Shown here one piece after another: positions 48,432 to 59,404 of a DNA stretch of 64,000 nt. The notes below the pieces were generated by a model that saw only the letters and a list, made by a program, of their open reading frames with translations, searched no databases and had not been told where the DNA came from. Position numbers and translations under genes: made by a program. Position 1 is the stretch's first letter; each line of letters starts with the position of its first letter. The DNA comes from Gigantopelta aegis. Taxonomy: Eukaryota; Mollusca; Gastropoda; Neomphalida; Peltospiridae. The stretch lies in contig NC_054706.1 in assembly GCF_016097555.1 (NCBI RefSeq), positions 60,204,631-60,268,630 on the forward strand, read 5' to 3'.

Positions 48432-48617
48432 GCAAAACCCTTCTAAACTGGACACTCATGGGATGAAGTAAAAAGTCTGATTTTAAGGGGTATCCAGTTC
48501 AGAGAGAATCTCTTCTGTACTCATATTTAAAAAAAGGACTGTGAAACCCCCCCCCCCATCACCCAGTTTTGAGGGAATTCTGGATTACAAAGGGTCGGGT
48601 TTAGAGGGGTTTCACTG
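48432..48617. mobile_element. MITE of the CAGTGAAACCCC family
   Basis: ACAGCAAAACCCTTCTAAAC at the left is mirrored by GTTTAGAGGGGTTTCACTGT at the right. It shares TTTTAAGGGGTATCCAGTTC with the copy at 50990. Confidence 0.8.
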
Positions 48618-48829
48618 TATGTGTTTTTATTTAGTGTACGGTTATAATGGTACACTGCAAATTAAAAATGAAACTACAATTTTCTGCAAAATAGAATGGC
48701 TTATAATAAACATTCTTAAAAGATGTTAATTGATATATTTTAATGCCCAATTTTCTTGCAAGGTATTAAATGCAATCTGCTTGCTTTAGTTGTCTGAATT
48801 GGATAATATAATACATTGCTTATCAGTTA

Positions 48830-49041
48830 CAGTGGCGGATCCAGAAAATCCATTTAAGGGGGCCCCCAATGACATGAGACAAAATGCCAAGGGATCTTTG
48901 GGGGAGGTTTGGAGGGGGATCGTAAATCTTTTTTAATTAATATATAATAAAATATATAACTGTCGCAAATTTAAGAGGGGGGCGGGGGGGGGGGGGGGGG
49001 GGGGGGGGCGGGCCACTGGGGCTCCCTTAGATCCGCCTCTG
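48830..49041. mobile_element. MITE with CAGTGGCGGATCCA termini, poly-G expanded
   Basis: CAGTGGCGGATCCAGAAAAT at the left and CTTAGATCCGCCTCTG at the right. A long G run (about 48975-49008) lies near the right end, at the place where the 9898 copy has only GGGGGACCCGGG. Confidence 0.8.
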
Positions 49042-49219
49042 AGTTGGTTTTATTAGAAAGTATCGATTTTATAACCAATGGAAGTGATTTGATATACGGC
49101 AACCCACCAGTACAAGTGTGTATTCAGCAGACCATTCAGCACTGTTCCCAACACATTATTTAAGATTACCGACAAACATTCCAAGTGTTATATGGATCAC
49201 ATGGGTTATGTTAAAAAGT

Positions 49220-49600
49220 TCAAGCTAGCAGCATCATCAACTTGCAGCTATGGACTGGAAGAACAAACAACGAAGAACGTCCTATAGAGATTCCCAACCT
49301 ATCAAGGATGGAGGCAATCCGAGTGACCTCCCAAGACTCCCCTACACACCAAGCTCTGTGGTGAAAAGACAGCTCATTTCCTCCTACAGAACCAGTCTTG
49401 GATGGGAACTCAAAGGTTATGCCCACGATAGGCAGGTTTGAACAGTTTTCTGATGGAAGCATGTCAAAAATGTCCAATACCCATACCAGTCCTACAGACT
49501 GGACTACTGGCCTGCTGCTTATAAAACTTTTAGAGTCTAGACTCGAGACTCTTAATAGAAAAAAATTAAGAAATGTTTTATTTAATGATGCACTCAACAC
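49220..49600 (-). other. Unrecognised 126-codon open frame
   Basis: This stretch is less AT-rich than its surroundings and stays open on the minus strand for 126 codons, including FEFPSKTGSVGGNELSFHH and SWEVTRIASILDRLGISIG. I recognise no domain, and the other strand is also open for 63 codons. It could be a decayed transposon coding segment or chance. A MITE begins inside it at 49517. Confidence 0.25.
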
Positions 49601-49953
49601 ATTTTATTTACGGTTATATGGCGTCAGACATATGATTAAGGATCATACAGATATTAAGAGAGGAAACCTGCTGTCACCACTTCATGGGTTACTCTTTTCG
49701 ATTAGCAGCAAGGGATCTTTTATATGCACCATCACACAGACAGGGTAGTACATACCACAACCTTTTATATACCAGTTGTGGTGCACTGGCTGGAACGAGA
49801 AATAGCGCAGTGGGACCACCGATGGGGATCGATCTCACACCGACCGCGGACTCTAATAGAGTCTGAGACACTAATGTCATGACAATGCTATACAAATTGT
49901 ATGGATGTGATGTCATTGGAGATGGAGTCTGGACTCTAAAACGTTTTATAAGC
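49517..49953. mobile_element. Fold-back MITE with TTTTAGAGTC termini, split by a SINE
   Basis: GCTTATAAAACTTTTAGAGT at the left is mirrored by ACTCTAAAACGTTTTATAAG at the right. The uninterrupted copy is at 58157-58280. The SINE at 49560-49848 lies inside. Confidence 0.8.
49560..49848 (-). mobile_element. SINE, H1 (head cut) with T2 tail, inside a MITE
   Basis: GACTCTTAATAGA (49547) and GACTCTAATAGA (49849) form a near-perfect target duplication. The T2 tail, the centre and the B-box region (GAGATCGATCCCC) are present, and the first part of the head is missing. Confidence 0.88.
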
Positions 49954-50053
49954 ACGGGCCCTGGTGTAGCTTGTAAAAGGGAAGATGATACCTGGGCCTA
50001 GAGCCATAACTAGTGTAGGCACAGAGGGGAAGACCAAATATGAAAGAGTACCC

Positions 50054-50479
50054 TTAAAGGTCATATGTCAAAGTTGAAACTGAAATATTTCCTTATTTTC
50101 ACATTTATATGTAATAAATAACTCCAAATTAATCGATCCAATGCATAATCTTTCCATAATTAACTATATAATATAATTTTTAAAAGATTTGAGCTGGACG
50201 ACAAGAGGGGTTTCCTGAAACTATTTTTGCTAAATACAGCATGGCCACCATTTTTATTCCTTTGTCAATGTGTACACATCAATGGTTAATGCGTGTGACA
50301 CTCAAAAAATTTTGCTTTAAAATTTATTTTTTCTAAAAAGTAACTGGAATTATTTGGTTGTAATTTTTTTAAAGGCATATGGCTAAAGGTATAAACATTA
50401 TTTATCTTTCAAAGCAAAAAATTAATAAATATTTTTGCCAGGAACCACCATTATTGCAACTATGACATAGCACCTTTAA
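50054..50479. mobile_element. TTAA-flanked MITE family 1, copy 3
   Basis: TTAA then AGGTCATATGTCAAAG at the left is mirrored by GACATAGCACCT then TTAA. It aligns along its length with 34387-34888 (ACAAGAGGGGTTTCCTGAAA, GGCATATGGCTAAAGGTATA). Confidence 0.78.
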
Positions 50480-50989
50480 ATTTAAAACTGCCATTGTGTA
50501 GTTGGAAAAGACCTTGCTACTGCACCCTGGTTTTAATTTGACAATATTTTTCAACCCATATGTTTTAATCAATGGCAATTAAAACACAATCAGTAGTACA
50601 ATTAAAGCAGCTTGATATTATTTTTATATAATTGCAAATGCAACCTGTCTATATTATATTACATTTTTCAAAATCATCAACAAAATTAGAAAAACTCACA
50701 GCAAATATAAAGACAAAAATGTTTTTTGTGTCAAAAAATAAAATGTTAACTTGTCAACCATTTAAAATATATACCTGTAGCCCACATTATTTCAAATTAT
50801 TTCTCGTTACTGGCTGGTAATAATTTCAAAATATTTATAGTAATTACAAATCAAAACCATTTTGTTGATATATTTATATACAAAGTTAAAATAAGCAGTA
50901 AAACGAGTCCATCTCAACACAGGTGTAAGCAGAATTTGTACCATGGAAACCATCCGTATATAATTTCCCAAGATTTTATATTATAACAT

Positions 50990-51196
50990 ACAGTGAAACC
51001 CCTTTAAACCAGACACATAAAAGACCAAGAAAAAGGTCTGCTTTTAAGGGGTATTCAATTAGAGAGGTTCTATTATGTACTGATATTTAAAAAGGGACCA
51101 TGAAAATCATCAGATTTGAATTCCACTTTACTGAGGGTCCAGTTTACTAAGGGTCCACTTTACTGAGGGTCCAGTTTTGAGAGATTTCAACTGTAC
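50990..51196. mobile_element. MITE of the CAGTGAAACCCC family
   Basis: ACAGTGAAACCCCTTTAAAC at the left and GAGAGATTTCAACTGT at the right. An internal phrase GAGGGTCCA(C/G)TTTACT is repeated two to three times near the right end. Confidence 0.78.
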
Positions 51197-51199
51197 AAC

Positions 51200-53070
51200 T
51201 TAATCAGGAATGAAGGAGAATAGAGCATGGAATGCCTGCCCCAGCACCCACCCCCAAAACTAATGAAAACTCTGATAATACTATTTTGAACAAATTAAAA
51301 TAAAATCCTACATGCTTTTGAACATACATGTACTAAAATAAAAACCTAAATAAGGATTTTGTTTACCAACTGGAAAAATTTGACAAGGAAATATTTGAAA
51401 CAGGGTTTATAGTAATATTAAATCCAAAATGCTTTTGAACATACATGATCATTATTACATGTACTAAAATAAAAACCTAAATAAGGATTTTGTTTACTAA
51501 TTAGGAAAAATTTAACAAAGAAATATTTTAAACAGGGTTCATAGTAATATAAAAATTTAATACTGCCAGTCAACTTTAATGACAAGCCATGTGATGGTAA
51601 ACATTTCATACATACATACATAGTACATACAGCAATTAACACAGAATTCCTCACACCAAACAAACATACATACAAATATAAAGGTACGTACATATTGCAA
51701 TTAAAAACACTCTGATCACAACCCAAGGTACACTGTAGTATTTTGGAATCATATCCAGTAACTAATTTTTGTATTATGCTGTTTTGGAATCTTTTCTAAT
51801 AACTACATGTAGCTTTGTTTTACAATGTTTGTAATGTTTGTTTTAAGATGTTTTGGAATTTCATCCAATAATTAATGTTGTTGTGAACTATGTTTAAATC
51901 TTGGCCAATAACTAACTTTGTTGCATGTTATTTTGGAATTCTGCTCAATTAACATTTTTTAAAACCGTTTTTGAAATTGTATACAATAACTGGATTTGTC
52001 TCATGTTTTGGAATTTGGAATCTTTTTTAGTAAATAGTTTGTTTTGAACTATTTGGAAAAAAAATTCAATAACTAACTCTATTTACCACTTATTTTAGAA
52101 TATTTTAAAAAAAAACCCTTTGGTTTGTTGTCGTTAATTGTATTCCAGAAATATTTTTTGTTATGGTAATATTATTATGCCTCATGATTTAATGGAGTTT
52201 AGAAAGCACAGTTTACTCAAAAGGGACACAAATCTTACTCAAGGGAATCATGTCCAGATAAAATTAGCTCCCCTTTACCTAATTTTACACCTGAAAATTG
52301 TCACATTTAAATAAAAATAATCTGTCATTTCCCAGCAATTTTACAACAGGACAGTTACGGCCATAATAAAACAAACAAAAAAATAATAATATAAATTTAA
52401 ATATTTAGATGAAAGTAGTTTAATATTATAATTTTATTACAATTAAAAATATTTTTTTGTTTTTAATATTCCATAGTAATCTGTTGTTTTCCAACAGTCT
52501 GAAAACAGGACAGTTAAAGACATAATTATAATAATAATAATAAATAAATAAAATATTTAGATAATACATAATGGTCAGTATTATACGTTTATTATAATTA
52601 AGAAGAGTTTTTTGTTTTTAATATCCCAGTTTCAAAACTTATCCTTTGTTGCTAATCTCTTTCTATCTATATAAATCTAGTACTAAATTGCAAATATGTT
52701 TTTGTTTCACATCATTTCATAGCCTTAACTTTAACATAATATTTATTATTTTAACAGGGGAGAGGTACATTTGTTGATGTTTGGTGTATCCAGTCTAAAA
52801 CTATATTATGATATAAATTATAACACAGAAATGGATATGTCATGACCAACATATTAGTAAAATATGTAATCAGTAAATTCCAAACGTAACAAATAAACTA
52901 TCTATAACGAAGACAAAAACTTTTACTATCAAGACCTGTTAAAATAATCTAAAAACTAGACCAGTATTCAGTCTGATGCCCACATGTTTTGAGCAATTCA
53001 GTTAAGAGATACTTAGAGGCATCAGATGTGGGGGATGAGGTGGGGGATGGGGTGGGGCACTGTCCTCAAA
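51200..53070. other. AT-rich sequence with a duplicated 110-bp phrase
   Basis: AAACCTAAATAAGGATTTTG with flanking text occurs at about 51335 and 51470. No exon was recognised. It lies downstream of AP1AR, and a very long 3' untranslated region cannot be excluded. Confidence 0.5.
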
Positions 53071-53074
53071 ACTG

Positions 53075-53439
53075 TTAAAGTCACATACCCTAGTTTCAAC
53101 CCGTAAAAACTGACACTAAGTTGAGTTAATCTACAAAGCTGCAACACATCTCGATAAAGTTACAACAGAGTGAAACAAGAGTCTGTGATGTTGAAACGGT
53201 AAAATAAATACCCTTAAAAATAAGACTAAAAATTTGACTACATAAATGTTACTTCTGAAGATGCACGTGATTTTTAAAATATGAGAAATGCATTTTGTGA
53301 TATTAAAAACACCAGGATGACTAGAAACACGTCGGATGTACGGAAATTGATAATCTAAACAATGATTTCAGTTATCAAAGATGGCTATAATAGTAAAAAA
53401 TATGCCTTTGTGTTTAAAAACCAGGGTCTGTCACTTTAA
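53075..53439. mobile_element. TTAA-flanked MITE family 3, copy 1
   Basis: TTAA then AGTCACATACCCTAGTTTCA at the left is mirrored loosely by CTGTCACT then TTAA. It shares GAAACAAGAGTCTGTGATGT and GAGAAATGCATTTTGTG with 54541-55099. Confidence 0.75.
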
Positions 53440-53723
53440 GCTGAGATGGCCAAAATATGCCACCACCCACCCCTCCCCACTACAATTGAAAGCGGAATCA
53501 ATAACTGAAGAATGACGTGTCAATTGGGAAAAAATGCAAAGTATATAATCTATTCTAAATGCTTAAATATTAAAATATAGTAGAAATTAGAGATTTATAT
53601 ACATGTACATGTATGTTTTAACAACCTAATCATGATTACAGCTTTAAAACGTAGTGGCTGCTAGATCACTTTGACAGAAACTGAAAAAGATGGAACAAAT
53701 GTTCTTACATCATTCAGTAATGA

Positions 53724-53908
53724 AATGTTTTAATTAATCATCAGCTATTGGATGTCAGACATTTGGCAATTCTGATGTGTAGCCATCAGAAGAAACCCAT
53801 TTTTCCTAATGCAGCAAAGGGATCTTTTATATGCATTTTTCCACAGACAGGAAAGCACGTACCACGGCCTTTGACCAGTTGTGGTGCACTGGTTAGGAAT
53901 GAGAGAAA
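53724..53908 (-). mobile_element. SINE, T1-type tail and centre, both ends cut
   Basis: ATCAGCTATTGGATGTCAGA, GATCTTTTATATGCATTTTT and TGACCAGTTGTGGTGCACTG are present, but neither the tail terminus nor the head. Confidence 0.7.
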
Positions 53909-54540
53909 CATTTAGTATTGAAGGCATAAATACAAACATGTAACACAGGAATGTTCTGAATACTGGCAGGTATCTTGATATCCAAGATTCAAACTGATGA
54001 TCAATATTTAATAATTAAAAATCCAAAATGGGCAACTTGAGAATTATGAATGCTCTGCAGTAAAACATGGCAGCTATTGTTCTTTTTTGTATAGTGTTGC
54101 AATTCGAAACTTTTTGTGAAATGCCAACATTAAAAATCAATAACAGAAAGATTAATGAAGCTATTGAGAGAAACCCAAACAATGATGCATATGATTCTTT
54201 TGTTAAAAATTGTAGCATTCATGCTGTGGTAATATGATAAATTCAAAACAAAATGAGAAATTGATCAGAAGATAAACTGCAAATCGTAGAGTATGCCAAA
54301 TGGTAATCAGAAGTGATGCTGGAAACGGTATACTTTGGTTTCATTTAGAAATAGAAAACAATGTACCTGTCTAATAAACTGATAAAGATTAGTAACAGTC
54401 TGAAATTAATTACGAAAATATTTGACTTGAAAATTAAACTTGAAACTCAATATTAGCTGCTGAACCTGTAATGGAGGTTACACATTAATCACAAGGGTCT
54501 GAAGGCATGGATGATGGAGAGAATTAGTTTTTGTCCCCTT

Positions 54541-55099
54541 TTAAAGTCGCACACCCTAGTTTCAACCCATGGAAATGGACACTACGTTTGGTTAATCTAC
54601 ATGTATAGGCCTATAACATATTTGCAATATAGTTACAACAAAGTGAAACAAGAGTCTGTGATGTTGAAGTGGGGGAAATACTCTTAAAACCAGACTAGAG
54701 CTCGTCTCCATAACCGTTACTTCTCAGAGGTACATGTATGGGCATTTTTAAAAATAAGAGAAATGCATTTTGTGGTATTAGAAACATTAGGATGACTAGG
54801 ACCCATATTTTTGAAGCAATTTTAGCCTACGAAATCATAAAACTATCATAAGCTGTGACGTCACTATTGCATGTGGTGTAGTGACATCACAACCTATGAT
54901 GTTTTTACTATTTTGTAGTGCTATAATAGCTTCGGAAATGTGTGCCCAAAAACACTTCAAATGTAAAGAAACGGATAATCTAAACAATAAAATCTAAGTA
55001 ATGACCAATTAAAAAAAAAAAAAACGCTCAAATAATGACAATTATGCCTTAGTGTGTTAAAAATATTTAGTGTGTAAAAAATAAGATATGTTACTTTAA
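54541..55099. mobile_element. TTAA-flanked MITE family 3, copy 2
   Basis: TTAA then AGTCGCACACCCTAGTTTCA at the left and TGTTACT then TTAA at the right. A fold-back element at about 54811-54956 is inserted in it. A fragment of the same family is near 59155-59230. Confidence 0.75.
54811..54956. mobile_element. Long fold-back element carrying a TGACGTCA palindrome
   Basis: Its two halves are roughly inverse along about 60 bp. For example, TGTGACGTCACTA (54854-54866) pairs with TAGTGACATCACA (54879-54891), and CTATCATAAGC pairs with ACCTATGATG. TGACGTCA is a perfect cAMP-response-element core, possibly just part of the stem. Confidence 0.7.
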
Positions 55100-55330
55100 T
55101 GCTTTAGTGGGTTTACCTGAATATCTTAAAATTATATAAGTCTTACTATTAAAGGTGCCTCTCCATCCTTTTTGGAATTTAAAATTTGAAAATAATACTC
55201 TAGAGAAGGTTGTATCATAAAAAAGAAAGAAGAAGATGCATATTCCTGGTAGAAAGCAAGAAACAACAGACACTGATAAAAATTAAATTAGGTTGTACTG
55301 TTTTGAAACACCACTAACACACTGACAGCA

Positions 55331-55512
55331 TCACCGGTTCACTATTGGTTGTGATAATAACTGTTCTTTTTCTAAGTCGTCGGCATTAATAAAGTCATTG
55401 TCCCACTCAAGGTCATTGGAATTCTGAGGACTATTTTTTATGGAATCAGAACTCGTCAGCCCAGAAATGTTATCTTCTGTCGACGAGAGTGGTTTTAATT
55501 GAGGTACAACAC
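55331..55512 (-). CDS. AP1AR: AP1AR (gadkin), last coding exon
   Basis: Gadkin is a vesicle-bound adaptor that binds AP-1 and kinesin and restrains ARP2/3. The minus-strand acceptor TATTTCAG precedes 5512-type phase-1 sequence GT GTT GTA at 55512, and the TGA stop is at 55333-55331. The peptide begins VVPQLKPLSSTEDNISGL, has NDLEWDNDFINADDLE and ends LLSQPIVNR. The second motif matches the vertebrate C-terminal GLEWENDFVSAE segment; the tail after it is shorter than in vertebrates. Phase agrees with the previous exon. Confidence 0.85.
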
Positions 55513-55673
55513 CTGAAATAAAAACAATATTCAGTGAGAAAGTCTTAAAGAAAACATATATAAGCATGGTATGATACATTAACTAAGAATGATCATTCAG
55601 TGTGTGTGAGAGTGTAAATATTAAAACATAAAATTTGGAAAAGCATTAGAAAGCATGATCGCTGATTTGTTTA

Positions 55674-56072
55674 AAAGTAAAGTTTGTTTTATTTAACGAC
55701 GCCACTAGAGCACATTGATTTTTAATCTTATCATCGGCTATTGGACGTCAAACATATGGTCATTCTGACACTGTTTTTAGAGGAAACCCGCTGTCGCCAC
55801 ATAGGCTACTCTTCTTTACGACAGGCAGCAAGGGATCTTTTATTTGCGCTTCCCACAGGCAGGATAGCACAAACCATGGCCTTTGTTGAACCAGTTATGG
55901 ATCACTGGTCGGTGCAAGTGGTTTACACCTACCCATTGAGCCTTGCGGAGCACTCACTCAGGGTTTGGAGTCGGTATCTCGATTAAAAATCCCATGCCTC
56001 GACTGGGATCCGAACCCAGTACCTACCAGCCTGTAGACCGATGGCCTGCCACGACGCCACCGAGGCCGGTCT
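55674..56072 (-). mobile_element. Chimeric SINE, H2 head and centre with T1 tail
   Basis: A perfect 12-bp duplication CTGATTTGTTTA lies at 55662-55673 and 56073-56084. The minus strand has the H2 head (ACCGGCCTCGGTGGCGTCGT), its own centre and GCGACAGCGGGTTTCCTCTA. It then switches to T1 (CCAATAGCCGATGATAAGAT ... GGCGTCGTTAAATAAAACAA) instead of the T2 seen in the other H2 copies. It lies in the last AP1AR intron. Confidence 0.93.
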
Positions 56073-56724
56073 CTGATTTGTTTACTTCATACTCAATGAA
56101 TGATATACATGTACATGTATTTATTGATGCTGGAGTGCAGTTAAACATTAATTCATTTAGAATGTAAGTAACAATCTAACAAGTAAAGTCATGCCATAGA
56201 AATGTAACTGTTTATTATATTTATTTATTACTATAGACTTAAATGACAAACAAAAATGTTAAATACAAATGGAAATGTTAAACTATTTTAAACATGTTAT
56301 ATTGTTAGATATTAAAGGAAAATGTTAAATAATACAGAAAAAGTTAAATACTGCAGAAAAATGTTAAATAATACAGAATTTTTTTAAATAATAAAGAAAA
56401 ATGTTAATTCATAAGAACAAGTTAGAGGCAGTTCAGTTATCAGCATTTTCTCAAGTCCATAAATTGTAGTTTTGGTTCACCCCTCCCACCTTTTAAAAGC
56501 ATACATCAAAAATGTTTGTTTTAAAAGTATACAATGGCATTAACACCCTCTTGCAAAGTTACATGTAGATGATGATGAAATTGTGGGTCATTGTGAGTAA
56601 CCCCTTATTAAAAAAAAAATTAACTTCATAGAAAATAATAACTAAAAAGTTGAATAATAATAAAGAAAATAATGATAATAAAGAAAAAAAAAACCCATAA
56701 ATGATAAGTAAAAAGACAAAATAA

Positions 56725-57030
56725 AGCTAGTTTTGTTTAACGACACCACTAAAACACTGATTTATTAATCAATAGCTTCAGTATTGGATGTCAACCATTT
56801 GGCTATTCTGACACACATTTCCCCATAAATAGCAGCAAGGGTTCTTCTATATACATGTAGTATGCCTTTTCACACAGACAGGACAGCACATACTACAGCC
56901 TTTGACATACCAGTTGTGAGGCACTGGTTGGTAAGGGAAAGAAACAATTAGAGAATGAGTTCATTGAGAAGATTCGATCCTGCGACCAAAGCACTCCAAG
57001 CGAGTGTTTTACCAATTGAGCTAGATCCTG
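56725..57030 (-). mobile_element. SINE, H3 head with T1 tail
   Basis: The minus strand runs from GCAGGATCTAGCTCAATTGG (A box) and GCAGGATCGAATC (B box), through the centre, to T1 ending in AAACAAAAC. Another SINE has inserted directly at its 5' edge. Confidence 0.85.
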
Positions 57031-57044
57031 CCCCCAGGAGAAAG

Positions 57045-57262
57045 TTAAAGCTTGTTTTTGTTTAATGACATCACTAGAGCACTTTGTTAATTATTGACTA
57101 TTGGATGTCAAACAATTCGTAATTCTGACATAGTCTAAAAGAGGAAAGCCGTTTCATTTTTCCATTAGTAGCCAGCAATCTTTTATATGCACCATCCCAC
57201 AGACAAGGTAGCACATACCACAGTCTTTAATGTACCAGTTGTGGTGCACTGGCTGGAAAGAG
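57045..57262 (-). mobile_element. SINE, T1 tail and centre, 5'-truncated, with target duplication
   Basis: CCCCCAGGAGAAAG at 57031-57044 and 57263-57276 is a perfect 14-bp duplication. The tRNA-like head is absent, so the copy was truncated on insertion. The target is the junction at the start of the previous SINE. Confidence 0.9.
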
Positions 57263-57527
57263 CCCCCAGGAGAAAGACAAAGAAGCAAGAATTCCCCGAG
57301 ATGAAATGTCTTACCTACATGTACCATAAACATTTTCAATGCACTGTGATGAATATCTATACATGTAGGTGCAACCATAAACCAAGTTTCATTGACCTAA
57401 CACTTAAAGTTTGTGACAAACTGATCTAAACTAGAAATTTAAATGCAAGAGTTGACGCTGTTGGCACCACCACCACCGCATTCAAAATAGTAATACTTAT
57501 ATCCCATCACTTTACTTTACTCCCATC

Positions 57528-57809
57528 GCCAGTGATATTCAATTTTGGGCTCGTAAATAACTACTATTGCCATGCCCGACAGCTAGTGAATTTTTGGGGT
57601 CAAATATTTTGTAAATATGAATATCCTGACCCCACCCCAATGTTAGTGTTTTTAAGCTCTATCTTCCTCTTTAGGTTATTACTATTATCTAGTAAAATTG
57701 TATTAACGTAAAGTTGGGCTAGTGAATTTTTAATCGTGGCTAGTACATTTTTTAAATCACCAATCCCATGGCTAGTGGATTTTATAAAAAAATTCTAGAA
57801 GCCCTGTCC
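57528..57809. mobile_element. MITE with CAGGGCTTCTAGA termini, copy 2
   Basis: The right end TTCTAGAAGCCCTG is clear and the left end is eroded. It shares TTTGTAAATATGAATATCCT and CCATGGCTAGTGGATTTTAT with 28589-28931. It ends about 55 bp downstream (in transcript order) of the third visible AP1AR exon. Confidence 0.7.
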
Positions 57810-57864
57810 AAATACAAAAGAAAGAAGTTAAACTACAATGAAGTAGGTTAAAACTGTGAAGGAC

Positions 57865-57966
57865 CTGCTTCGTGCTCCCACTCGAGGTCGATGGAGGAAG
57901 CCTCGGTCATGGACCGGTCTTTGTGGTACGGGGTACTGCTCGACGAACTTTGACCGTCACCAGAAC
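57865..57966 (-). CDS. AP1AR: AP1AR (gadkin), third visible exon
   Basis: The acceptor is CTTGGTAAG at 57967 (minus strand). The 102-nt exon enters and leaves in phase 1. It encodes SGDGQSSSSSTPYHKDRSMT then EASSIDLEWEHEA. This is the counterpart of the vertebrate Ser-rich stretch and LDLEWEDEEG motif. The presumed donor GTCCTT is weak (C at +3 and T at +5). Without splicing, the frame would end five codons on at TAA (57850-57848). Phase and motif order favour splicing to 55512. Confidence 0.83.
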
Positions 57967-58156
57967 CTTACCAAGAGAAACATGCAGCAAGAAATAGTAT
58001 TACCATAGCACAACAGCCAGAAAAAGAAAAATGTGCGTGTTTGTAAAAAAAAAAATCACAGATCAAATGTTAGTATATTATTTAGTATTATTTTATAAAA
58101 TGTTTGGTAATATATTATGTTAGTATTTAGAGCAGTCTAAAATGTTCCAGGGCCCA

Positions 58157-58280
58157 GACTTATAAACCTTTTAGAGTCTCTAACGATGTCACATGGATAC
58201 AATTTGTATGGAACTTTCATGACATTACTGTCTCAGAATCTCAAGTGTTGACTCTAGACTCTAAAACGTTTTAAAAGCAC
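58157..58280. mobile_element. Fold-back MITE with TTTTAGAGTC termini, copy 2
   Basis: ACTTATAAACCTTTTAGAGT at the left is mirrored by ACTCTAAAACGTTTTAAAAG. It shares GATACAATTTGTATGGAAC-like text with 49517-49953 but has no SINE inside. Confidence 0.78.
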
Positions 58281-58483
58281 CAGGCCAGATACTGAACTTG
58301 AGAATTCTTAAAAAAAGATTCTGACAAAATGCGAAATGATGAAATACATATATAGATATTTTGGAATTCCATCTCATAATCTTATGCTTTCAACATAAAA
58401 TCTGCGATTCGCACAAGTATGAAATATTAGTAAATTTGAAACTTAATAAATAATGATTTATAGATTTCAAATAATATACATAC

Positions 58484-58687
58484 TACAGTCCGTCCCATCA
58501 TTCTATAGAAATGTTTTTTGTAAATAATTTCAGTTTGGTTTAACGTAAGAAGAAAAATAAAAGTGTTTTGGAAGTAACAAAACAATACTATTTGTATGTG
58601 CAATTTACAAATCAATTGGCCCAGAAATAAATAACTTGTAGTAAATTTCATAGCATGACAAAATGCGTTCTCTATGGGACGGACTAC
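58484..58687 (+). mobile_element. MITE with TACAGTCCGTCCCA termini, copy 2
   Basis: TACAGTCCGTCCCATCATTC at the left is mirrored by ATGGGACGGACTACA at the right. It is the opposite orientation of 31166-31377. It lies in the AP1AR intron between the second and third visible exons. Confidence 0.78.
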
Positions 58688-58934
58688 AGACGGATTATAT
58701 TAATATCCATTGAAATCCATGGGAATAAAATTAAAAACTCTCTTAGTAAAACTATCACCAATGCAAAGCAAAATAAAATATCACAAGAAAACAGTCTGAA
58801 TAGCAAGATAGCCAGCAGGACTTGTTTTAACTAATGTTATTTGAGTTTCAAGCAGGTTTCAGTGATGCTGTTAGGGCTAGTAACATGGCTGATGTTTATG
58901 TAAACAAAATGAGTTGTGTACTCTCAGAAATACC

Positions 58935-59130
58935 ATGTATTGCACATGGTATATATTTAACGGTATTAACATAAAAATCAAGGTTCAAGACATTATTATT
59001 TATTAGTCATTCATAAATATTACGAGACAATTTTCACAATTATGAAATGTCTACATGAGTCACACATTTTAACCATTTGAAAACTTTACAGTTGGTTTGA
59101 GGCCATTTTATTTGGTGCACATAAACGTTT
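58935..59130 (+). repeat. Dispersed repeat, copy 2
   Basis: It shares CATGGTATATATTTAACGGT-like and TTATTTGGTGCACATAAACG text with 38060-38280. Confidence 0.6.
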
Positions 59131-59404
59131 TCTGAGATGATATATTTACAGCCACTGACCCTAGTTTCCTATTCTTTTAAATATTACAAACAGCAGGATG
59201 ACCAGAAACACACTGGACTTGCTCAAACTGAAGAAAACTTTCTCTTTTAATGAATACTTGACCTGACCTCTGACGTGTCACTCCCCTTGGACACCAGAAA
59301 TTCTGCCCAGAATGGACACGTCTGAATATTATGTGGATAGGGACACATTAATGTTTCTACTCTCTCACTCAGTAATATGTAACAATACTAACCAAGCATT
59401 CTGA

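Noticed and set aside
57848..57864. AP1AR ending at the TAA after GPSQF as the main C-terminus
   Set aside because: The phase-matched exon at 55512 restores the conserved second LEW motif, so splicing is the better reading. It is kept only as a possible minor form.
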